NCBI GenBank assembly: GCA_964450565.1
Contig: CAYVCP010000002.1
Span: 1-44,619, forward strand
Direction: 5' to 3'
Length of the DNA stretch: 44,619 bases
Origin: CAYVCP01 sp964450565
Lineage (GTDB): Bacteria > Patescibacteriota > Minisyncoccia > Minisyncoccales > CG1-02-41-26
Shown here piece after piece: positions 31,871-38,195 of the stretch (position 1 is its first letter; each line of letters starts with the position of its first letter). The notes under the pieces are model-generated. The model saw nothing but the letters and a program-made list of their open reading frames with translations. It was not told the origin of the DNA and did not search any database. A program made the position numbers and the translations under genes.

Positions 31871-32829
31871 TTAATCAAGTAGTACCCTAGCCTCTCGAAC
31901 AATCTTGCCAACATTTTTAATAAAAGTCAAGTCTTGTTCTAGGATATCTTGAACAAGCATAATATTTCTTGAAACAAANNNNNNNNNNNNNNNNNNNNNN
32001 NNNNNNNNNNNNNNNNNNNNNNNNNNNNNNNNNNNNNNNNNNNNNNNNNNNNNNNNNNNNNNNNNNNNNNNNNNNNNNAAGTCAAGTCTTGTTCTAGGAT
32101 ATCTTGAACAAGCATAATATTTCTTGAAACAAAAATGTTTTCAAGATTTTTCTTTAAAGAAGGCAAAACAGTAATAGGATATAGTTTATTATCATCTATA
32201 ATTCTTTCCAAACCATTGTTCTTAGGATAATTCCACCCTAAAAGGTTTAAACCCACACAATTAGCATACTTTACTGTTCTGTTTGTAAATTTAGTATTAG
32301 TGACCAATAAAGGTTTTACTTCTTTTTTAAAATATCCTCCTTGATCTAAATCTAAATAACGAGCATAAGAAACCAAAGCATCTTTAGTGTGAACTCTGTC
32401 TTGAGGCATATTTCTATACTTACACTCTCCTAAAGTAATAATGTTATTCTTTTCAGCTAAAAAATCTATCTCATACTTAATACATTTTCCTTTAATAATT
32501 TGATTAATCTTTACTTTATAATCTAATTTATCAAAAACTCTTCCCATAAACTTCTCAAAAGGAAAACCAGTAGGTCCCAATTTTCTCATCCCTTGTTTTA
32601 AATTAAATTTTAAAGCAGAAGCTGGAACCTCTTCATTTAACTGTCTTCTTACTTCTCTAAAAATATCAGAAGTTTTCATTCCAGAAAATACATTCCTTTC
32701 AATATCAGAAGCTATTTTCTTAGCCAACAAAGGAGAAGCTCCAACTCTTTTTGCTGATCTAAAAACTTTATTGTATGAAAAAAGCTCTCTTTCCCCTCTA
32801 TTATTAATAACTTCAATATTATGTTTCAT
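31871..32829 (-). CDS. ATP-cone plus PD-(D/E)XK (Mrr-like) nuclease; gap artefact near the C terminus
   Basis: An N-terminal ATP-cone domain (about residues 3-90, VINNRGERELFSYNKVFRSAKRVG) is joined to an endonuclease-like domain with KYEIDFLAEKNNIITLGECKYR, where the D and ExK residues match the Mrr-type active site. The 100-N gap at 31979-32078 is flanked by identical 55-mers. Merging them gives a 267-residue protein ending FIKNVGKIVREARVLLD with TAA at 31871-31873. Reading through the Ns would give a false end. It is possibly a nucleotide-regulated DNA nuclease. Confidence 0.78.
31979..32078. other. Assembly gap flanked by identical 55-mers
   Basis: Bases 31924-31978 equal 32079-32133. 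Removing the Ns and one copy restores an open frame to a natural stop, which supports an unmerged overlap. Confidence 0.88.
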
Positions 32830-32863
32830 ATTTCTTTATCTTGAGATATTTTCTTTTCCCAAA

Positions 32864-33169
32864 TTAATCATTTTTTACTTTAGTTAAAACACCGTTAATT
32901 CTTTTATAAACTCTCTTTTTATTTTTCTGATGTTTGTTCTTAATCTCTTTTTCTAAGTCTATTTTTAAGATTTCAGATAAACCCAAGAGATAGATAGCAA
33001 CATCTGCCAATTCCTCTCCTAAATCAGGCAACTTCTTCTTATGGGCTAAAAAAGCTTCAGAAAGCTCTCCTTGCAAAAGACAAAACTCTAAATAAATGTC
33101 TTTTGTATTAAAACCTCTTTCTTTTTTTAAATTATATATATCTTTTTGAAATTCTTTTAAATTAATCAT
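32864..33169 (-). CDS. MazG-like nucleotide pyrophosphohydrolase
   Basis: 101 aa all-alpha protein. The metal-binding pattern is visible in LQGELSEAFLAHKK and LGEELADVAIYLLGL (ExxE, then ExxD). Such enzymes hydrolyse dNTPs to dNMPs as house-cleaning or pool-control enzymes. It starts 4 nt inside the end of the folA gene, so it belongs to the glyA-thyA-folA operon and may supply dUMP-related substrates or guard the pool. Confidence 0.85.
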   Translation of the reverse strand: MINLKEFQKDIYNLKKERGFNTKDIYLEFCLLQGELSEAFLAHKKKLPDLGEELADVAIYLLGLSEILKIDLEKEIKNKHQKNKKRVYKRINGVLTKVKND

Positions 33170-33423
33170 ATTTTTTCAAAATTAACGAAAGAAAATAANN
33201 NNNNNNNNNNNNNNNNNNNNNNNNNNNNNNNNNNNNNNNNNNNNNNNNNNNNNNNNNNNNNNNNNNNNNNNNNNNNNNNNNNNNNNNNNNNNNNNNNNTT
33301 TCCATAAGTCAATTTCTTAAAATGAATCATATCCTCTTTAATATCCCAAGGAAGCCCGTTTGAAGAATCTGTTTTTCCTATTACATTATTTTTAGCTATA
33401 GCTGCAATAATTGAAATTGTCAT
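33166..33423 (-). CDS. folA: Dihydrofolate reductase (interrupted by gap)
   Basis: The N-terminal 41 residues are clear DHFR: ISIIAAIAKNNVIGK, NGLPWDIKEDMIHFKKLT. After the gap only about ten C-terminal residues (FSFVNFEKI) remain. DHFRs have about 160 residues, so about 110 are missing and the real gap is closer to 330 nt than 100. It overlaps thyA and the MazG-like gene by 4 nt each. It regenerates tetrahydrofolate after thymidylate synthesis. Confidence 0.88.
   Translation of the reverse strand: MTISIIAAIAKNNVIGKTDSSNGLPWDIKEDMIHFKKLTYGXXXXXXXXXXXXXXXXXXXXXXXXXXXXXXXXXXLFSFVNFEKI
33199..33298. other. True assembly gap inside folA
   Basis: The flanks do not repeat each other. The missing length inferred from the DHFR family is about 330 nt. 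Confidence 0.8.
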
Positions 33424-34244
33424 ACTGCCATTTCTGCTTTGATAGAAGGCAAATGATTATAATCAATTAACTTAATATCTTCCATTTTAAAATCATCAAT
33501 ATTTTTAATATTCTGATTTAGATATAATTTTGGAAGAGAAAGGGGTTCTCTTTTTAGTTGCTCTTTAACTTGTTCTAAATGATTATGATAAATATGAGCA
33601 TCTCCTAAAATATGAACAAACTCTCCTACTTCTAAATTACAAACCTGGCTTACCATATGAAGCAATAAAGAATAAGAAGCTATATTAAAAGGAACCCCAA
33701 GAAACATATCACACGATCTTTGATACATTAACAAAGAAAGCTTTTTGTTTGCTATAAAGAATTGAAAAAACATATGGCAAGGAGGTAAAGCCATCATGTC
33801 TATTTCTGCTGGATTCCAGGCAGTAACAATAATTCTTCTAGAACAAGGGTCTTTTTTTATTTGATCAATCGCATTTTGAAGTTGATCAATGGTGTCGTTG
33901 TTATAAGAAGATCTCCAAGACCTCCACTGGGTCCCGTAAACCCTACCTAAATCTCCTTCAAATTTAGCTTTGTCTTTCCAATAGTCAGAATTAGCATTAC
34001 CATCCCAAATATGACAACCCATCTCATTTAACTTTTTATTATCAGAGCTACCAGAGATAAACCAAAGAAGTTCTGCTTTTACAGATTTAAAAAAGAGTTT
34101 TTTAGTAGTAACAGCAGGAAAGCCATCTTTCATATTATATCTCATCTGTAATCCAAAAACTGCTTTTGTTTTTATACCAGTCCTATTGTCTTTATCAACG
34201 CCATTTTCTAAAACATATTTTAAAGCATCAAGATATTGTTTCAT
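33420..34244 (-). CDS. thyA: Thymidylate synthase
   Basis: 274-aa folate-dependent enzyme that methylates dUMP. NRTGIKTKAVFG, FKSVKAELLWFISG, GRVYGTQWRSW, the Arg pair CSRRIIVTAWNP and the nucleophile in LPPCHMFFQF are all intact, as is DAHIYHNHLEQ. It overlaps glyA by 17 nt. It uses the methylene-THF made by GlyA, and its dihydrofolate product is recycled by FolA. Confidence 0.97.
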   Translation of the reverse strand: MKQYLDALKYVLENGVDKDNRTGIKTKAVFGLQMRYNMKDGFPAVTTKKLFFKSVKAELLWFISGSSDNKKLNEMGCHIWDGNANSDYWKDKAKFEGDLGRVYGTQWRSWRSSYNNDTIDQLQNAIDQIKKDPCSRRIIVTAWNPAEIDMMALPPCHMFFQFFIANKKLSLLMYQRSCDMFLGVPFNIASYSLLLHMVSQVCNLEVGEFVHILGDAHIYHNHLEQVKEQLKREPLSLPKLYLNQNIKNIDDFKMEDIKLIDYNHLPSIKAEMAV

Positions 34245-35529
34245 GTGATTTTAAGGGAAATAAAGTACAAAGATTTTTTACTTCCTCTTTTACCTTCATT
34301 ACCTCATGAGATTTCTCAATAATTAATTGTCTTTGCTTTTTCTTTTTTTCATCATATTCTGTTCTATTCAAAGAAACATCTTTAATAATCCTTGCTATAA
34401 AAGAAGCGATTTTCTCCATTTCTTTTGTTCCCATTCCTCTTGTTGTAATAGCAGGAGTTCCTAGTCTAACACCAGAAGGATAGAAAGGAGGATTAGGATC
34501 ATAGGGAATAGCGTTTCTATTTACAATAATTCCCGCTTCTTCCAATGCTTCTGCCACCGTATTGCCTAAAACCTTAAAATTAGTTAAATCTATTAAGATT
34601 AAATGAGTTTCCGTACCATTAGAACACAATAAAATACCATTATTTTTTAATTCTTTAGCTAACACAGAGGCATTTAAAACTACCCTTTGAGCATATTCTC
34701 CTATATTCTCTGCCTCCTTTAAAGCAACAGCAATACCTGCAATATTATTTTCATGAGGCCCCCCTTGGAGACCAGGGAAAACAGCTTTATTGATTTTATC
34801 TGGCATTTCAGAATCTCTCTTTAGTCCTTTATCTGTTACCATAATTAAAGCGCCCCTAGGACCTCTCAAGGTCTTATGCGTGGTTGTTGTAATAATATGG
34901 CAATAAGGGACAGGATCAGGATATTGTTTTCCTAAAACTAAACCTGCTACATGAGAAATATCTGCCATTAAAAGAGCCCCGCATTTCTCTGCAATATTAC
35001 CAAATCTTTCAAAATCTAATTTTAAAGGGAATGCAGTAATTCCTGCTATAATCAAATCTGGTCTTTCTTTCAAAGCTAATTCTTCCATAGCATCATAATC
35101 AATCTTTCCCTCTTTGGTAACATGATAAAATATATTTTCAAAAAATCTTCCAGAAAAATTGACTTCCAAGCCATGAGAAATGTGGCCCCCTTGATCAAGT
35201 CTTAAACCCATCATCTTATCTCCTGGTTTTAACAAAGCAAAATAAACAGCCGTATTAGCTGGAGCTCCAGAAAGAGCTTGTACATTACAAAAAGGAACGT
35301 TAAATATTTGTTTCGCTCTTTCAATACAAAGCTCTTCAATTTTATCAAAGTTTTCTTGACCCTGGTAATAACGTTTATAGGGATATCCTTCGCAATATTT
35401 GTCTTGTAATAAAGAACCTACTGCAGAACGAACAGAAAGAGAGGTATGATTCTCTGAAGGAATCATCATTAAGGTAACTTCTTGTCTTCTTTCCTCTTTT
35501 TCTATTAATTCTTTAATTTCTTGATCCAT
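34228..35529 (-). CDS. glyA: Serine hydroxymethyltransferase
   Basis: About 433-aa PLP enzyme that converts serine to glycine and charges THF with one carbon. It starts at the ATG 35527-35529 (MDQEIKELIEKEERRQ), 6 nt after TATAAT; a 22-residue upstream extension is not credible. The motifs MMIPSENHTS, DKYCEGYP, the PLP lysine region TTTTHKTLRGPRG and RLGTPAITTRGM are present. It is the first gene of the thymidylate-cycle operon. Confidence 0.97.
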   Translation of the reverse strand: MDQEIKELIEKEERRQEVTLMMIPSENHTSLSVRSAVGSLLQDKYCEGYPYKRYYQGQENFDKIEELCIERAKQIFNVPFCNVQALSGAPANTAVYFALLKPGDKMMGLRLDQGGHISHGLEVNFSGRFFENIFYHVTKEGKIDYDAMEELALKERPDLIIAGITAFPLKLDFERFGNIAEKCGALLMADISHVAGLVLGKQYPDPVPYCHIITTTTHKTLRGPRGALIMVTDKGLKRDSEMPDKINKAVFPGLQGGPHENNIAGIAVALKEAENIGEYAQRVVLNASVLAKELKNNGILLCSNGTETHLILIDLTNFKVLGNTVAEALEEAGIIVNRNAIPYDPNPPFYPSGVRLGTPAITTRGMGTKEMEKIASFIARIIKDVSLNRTEYDEKKKKQRQLIIEKSHEVMKVKEEVKNLCTLFPLKSHETIS

Positions 35530-35535
35530 TGTGTG

Positions 35536-35564
35536 ATTATAGCAAATAAATATTTTACAATCAA
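35536..35564 (-). promoter_or_regulatory. glyA promoter, leaderless
   Basis: -35 TTGATT (35559-35564), 17-nt spacer, -10 TATAAT (35536-35541) on the minus strand; the ATG is 6 nt later. Confidence 0.75.
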
Positions 35565-35630
35565 AAAACTTTTTATAAACCCCCACATTAAACACTCATT
35601 ACTAATCTATATCTTTTAAAGATAATCTAA

Positions 35631-35761
35631 GAAAAAACTCTCGCAGATCACATGATCTTTGGAGAGCTTACAAAGGGACCCTATGGCCTCTCTATCTACT
35701 TGCTTCCGTTCAAGCTGGTACCACGATAAAGTAGACCATAGGGTTTTAACACCAAAATACT
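35631..35761 (-). ncRNA. Free-standing structured small RNA candidate, about 130 nt
   Basis: It has its own promoter and terminator. The body closes with ACCCTATGG/CCATAGGGT (35736-35744 with 35678-35686) and a second stem TCTACTT/AAGTAGA (35729-35735 with 35695-35701), with an 8-nt one-sided bulge between them and a 27-nt apical loop that contains GGTACC. The terminator hairpin (CTCTC/GAGAG and GATCA/TGATC, 35638-35666) is followed by six Ts. No ORF of note. It lies between the tRNA-binding protein gene and glyA, which has its own promoter, so it is not a glyA leader. Family not recognised. Confidence 0.7.
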
Positions 35762-35767
35762 ATCTTT

Positions 35768-35795
35768 AGTTTAATAAAAAAATGCTATATGTCAA
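35768..35795 (-). promoter_or_regulatory. Promoter of the 35631-35761 RNA
   Basis: -35 TTGACA (35790-35795), 16-nt spacer, -10 TAAACT (35768-35773) on the minus strand. Confidence 0.65.
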
Positions 35796-35826
35796 TAGTT
35801 TCATACAATATTTTAATTAAAAAACA

Positions 35827-36147
35827 CTATCTTACCTCGCACCCAGGCTCAACTTCTTTTTCTGTGGTTAAGAGAACAGGTTCTCCATTCAAAGAAGCAG
35901 CCAAAAGCATACCATTGCTTTCAAGACCCATAAGATTTTTTGGAGCTAAATTAGTCACTACGATAATTGTTTTCCCAATTAAACTTTCTAGAGAATAATT
36001 CTTTTTTATCCCAGCTAAAATTTGTCTTTCTTCTTCTCCGATCTGAACCTTTAGCTGAACAATCTTTTCAGAGCCTTCAACGTCTTTAGCTTCTATAATT
36101 TTTGCTGTTTTTAATTCTATTTTTTTAAAATCTTCAAATGAAATCAT
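35827..36147 (-). CDS. Stand-alone tRNA-binding (OB-fold) protein, Trbp111/MetRS C-terminal type
   Basis: 106 aa. FKKIELKTAKIIEAKDVEGSEKIVQLKVQIG and NLAPKNLMGLESNGMLLAAS are the hallmarks of the EMAP/Trbp111 domain that binds tRNA in general, often fused to the C terminus of methionyl-tRNA synthetase. Here it is a separate gene. It could assist MetRS in trans. The downstream neighbour is the small RNA gene. Confidence 0.92.
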   Translation of the reverse strand: MISFEDFKKIELKTAKIIEAKDVEGSEKIVQLKVQIGEEERQILAGIKKNYSLESLIGKTIIVVTNLAPKNLMGLESNGMLLAASLNGEPVLLTTEKEVEPGCEVR

Positions 36148-36172
36148 ATTGGTTATTTTAGCAAAGGAATTA

Positions 36173-37420
36173 TTATTTTACAAAAATCTCTGGCATTATG
36201 AAACTTTCTAAAACATCTCCTAGTAAAGGCACTATAATATTTTCTTGAGATAAATCCTCAAAACCTTCCTTTATAGGAAAGACAAGAACAGGAATTAGGT
36301 ATTCATTTATGCCCTCTTCTTGATTTTGATAAAATTTAGCATAAGCAACAAAAGGATCTAAAAGTTCAACTTCAACAATATTTGTTGCTTCTTTAAAACT
36401 ATTTCTTCCAGCACCACTTCTTAGATAATCATCTATTTTATCTAAGCTAATATCGTAATAAGAGCTTTCATATTTTTGAGTAAATAAATTCCAGAGATCA
36501 ATGACTTCCATATTTTTGTTATTAATATTTAAAGAGAAACCTACTTTTCTTCCATTAAACTCATAGACTTGATAATTATTTACTAAAAAAGGAAACAAAA
36601 CGGTTGTTAAAGATTCATAAGAATTTCTTTGTATAATTTCTGGTTCTGAGAAATTTTCTATATCAATACCATAACGATCAATGAAATTCTTAGCAACAGC
36701 AATAATTTTTGAATCATTTATATTGTTATCAGAAACTTCTTTTAAAACATTTTTTTCTTTGTTCATAGAAAGAGTCCCCTCGTTCATATCCACATAAACA
36801 ACAAAACCATTTTTCTCATGGAAACTAATATGATCTATCTCAATATCTTTAAATTGAGAAAAATCAGTTAAATAAGAGTTTGATTGATTTAAGAAAGAAA
36901 CAGGAAATTCCATCTTAACTCTTTTAAAAACCTTCATTAATCTTTCTTTTACTGTAATGTCTTTATTATAAATAAAGCTATAAGAAGTCTTTCTTGAATC
37001 AAATAAAAAATTACTTTCTTCTGATACGCCCTTTCCTAAAAATTCTTCTGGCTGTGGATCAGATGAAAAAGATAATGTGCCAAAAGATTGTCTTTGTAGT
37101 TCTTCTTCTTGAAAAGAAAAAAAGTCTTCTTTATGATTCTTTTCTGGAATAAAAAACAATAAAATAATTAAAAATCCTGCTAAAGCAAGGCTGGCTGAAG
37201 CCAATTTCTTAAATAATAAAGGTATTTTTTGTTCTTTAGCTTTTTTTAAAATTTCTTCTTTTAATTCTTCCCTAAATCGCTCATCAAATACGATGTTTGG
37301 TTTTGCTTTTAAAAGATTTTCAATCAATAAAATAAGTTCTGATTCTTTTTCTCTTAAAGTATGATCTAATTCATATAAATCATTCAAAAGTATTGTAATG
37401 TTTTGATCTATTTCTTTCAT
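36173..37420 (-). CDS. Single-pass membrane protein, probable anti-sigma regulator
   Basis: 415 aa. The cytoplasmic N-terminal 70 residues are helical and charged (DQNITILLNDLYELDHTLREKESELILLIENLL). One membrane helix follows (about 72-90), and then a large exported domain of about 320 residues with alternating strands and no cysteine pairs. It overlaps the sigma factor gene by 4 nt (ATGA), which suggests that it holds the sigma factor and senses an envelope signal. There is no known anti-sigma motif, so this role rests on context. Confidence 0.6.
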   Translation of the reverse strand: MKEIDQNITILLNDLYELDHTLREKESELILLIENLLKAKPNIVFDERFREELKEEILKKAKEQKIPLLFKKLASASLALAGFLIILLFFIPEKNHKEDFFSFQEEELQRQSFGTLSFSSDPQPEEFLGKGVSEESNFLFDSRKTSYSFIYNKDITVKERLMKVFKRVKMEFPVSFLNQSNSYLTDFSQFKDIEIDHISFHEKNGFVVYVDMNEGTLSMNKEKNVLKEVSDNNINDSKIIAVAKNFIDRYGIDIENFSEPEIIQRNSYESLTTVLFPFLVNNYQVYEFNGRKVGFSLNINNKNMEVIDLWNLFTQKYESSYYDISLDKIDDYLRSGAGRNSFKEATNIVEVELLDPFVAYAKFYQNQEEGINEYLIPVLVFPIKEGFEDLSQENIIVPLLGDVLESFIMPEIFVK

Positions 37421-37977
37421 AGATTTGTTTTCATTAAAAGAAATAAAATGATAAATAAGGGTATTTCTTTTTTTATAATTTCAATTGATCTTTTAAATAA
37501 CATTTTACAGCTTGCTTCACTTTTTCCCATTATTTCAGCAATATCTTTATAAGACATATTTTCCCAAATTCTTAAAATAATTATTTCTCTTTGCATGGAA
37601 GTTAGTGTTTTCATAAACTCAATAATCTTTTCTACTTCTTTTTTTTGTTGAATATCTTTTAAAAAATTGTCATTACTTTTGAAATCCCAAACATCACTAA
37701 TGTCATATACTGTTTTTCTTTTTCTATAATAATCGATAACAGTGTTTCTTGCTATCCTAAAAAGCCAAGCCTGAAAAGTTCCCTTGTTTGATTTAAATTT
37801 ATTTATTTTTTCTAGAGCTTTTAAAAAAGTAACAGAAACTAAATCTTCCGTTGTTTCTTTATGACTTGTCTTGTAATAAACAAAATTATATATTTTATTG
37901 AAATATAGGTCATAAAGTAAAGAAAAACTTTCTTTATCTCCATTTTTACAAAGTTCTATAATATCAATTTCTTGCAT
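37417..37977 (-). CDS. ECF-type RNA polymerase sigma factor (second in window)
   Basis: 186 aa. Region 2 is EDLVSVTFLKALEKINKF and FQAWLFRIARNTVIDYYRKRKT; region 4 is MQREIIILRIWENMSYKDIAEIMGKSEASCKMLFKRSIEII. The C-terminal hydrophobic tail (PLFIILFLLMKTNL) is unusual. It is followed by an overlapping membrane protein, as in the 7785-8970 pair, but the two sigma proteins differ clearly and are not recent duplicates. Confidence 0.92.
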   Translation of the reverse strand: MQEIDIIELCKNGDKESFSLLYDLYFNKIYNFVYYKTSHKETTEDLVSVTFLKALEKINKFKSNKGTFQAWLFRIARNTVIDYYRKRKTVYDISDVWDFKSNDNFLKDIQQKKEVEKIIEFMKTLTSMQREIIILRIWENMSYKDIAEIMGKSEASCKMLFKRSIEIIKKEIPLFIILFLLMKTNL

Positions 37978-38029
37978 ACAAAAATGGTACCACTTATAAC
38001 TTAAACGACTTACTAATCATAAAGTAACA

Positions 38030-38191
38030 TTAAAAATTAAAATATTTCCTCATCCCAGATTCCCTTCTAGCCCTTCTCTTTAACTCTCTTATATTTTGAG
38101 CTTCAATAGGTATCTTGCCCTTACATAAGATATTCCTAAAAATTCCATAAGGTAAAAGAAACCAAAACCAAAGTGGGTTATCATTATTCAT
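38030..38191 (-). CDS. Small basic protein, 53 aa, after the kinase fusion gene
   Basis: An ORF of 53 codons from the ATG at 38189-38191 to the TAA at 38030-38032. It begins 4 nt after the stop of the kinase-nucleotidyltransferase gene. The N-terminal part is hydrophobic and aromatic (PLWFWFLLPYGIFRNIL); the C-terminal part is strongly basic (RELKRRARRESGMRK). The operon position and composition argue for a real gene; no family was recognised. Confidence 0.45.
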   Translation of the reverse strand: MNNDNPLWFWFLLPYGIFRNILCKGKIPIEAQNIRELKRRARRESGMRKYFNF

Positions 38192-38195
38192 ATTT

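Noticed and set aside
34228..35595. Longer glyA with 22 extra N-terminal residues
   Set aside because: The extension includes the promoter -35 and -10 and has no SHMT similarity; the ATG at 35527-35529 fits the family start.
35711..35730. T-box riboswitch on the plus strand (CTGGTACCACG resembles the T-box core)
   Set aside because: There is no plus-strand gene downstream and the promoter and terminator of this region read on the minus strand. GGTACC is a palindrome, so the match is a by-product of the minus-strand RNA.
35678..35744. SRP (4.5S) RNA, because CGGAAG and a following AAG-x-AG resemble its core
   Set aside because: The tetraloop-closing CC/GG pairs and the symmetric loop that SRP RNA requires cannot be formed; only isolated bases agree.
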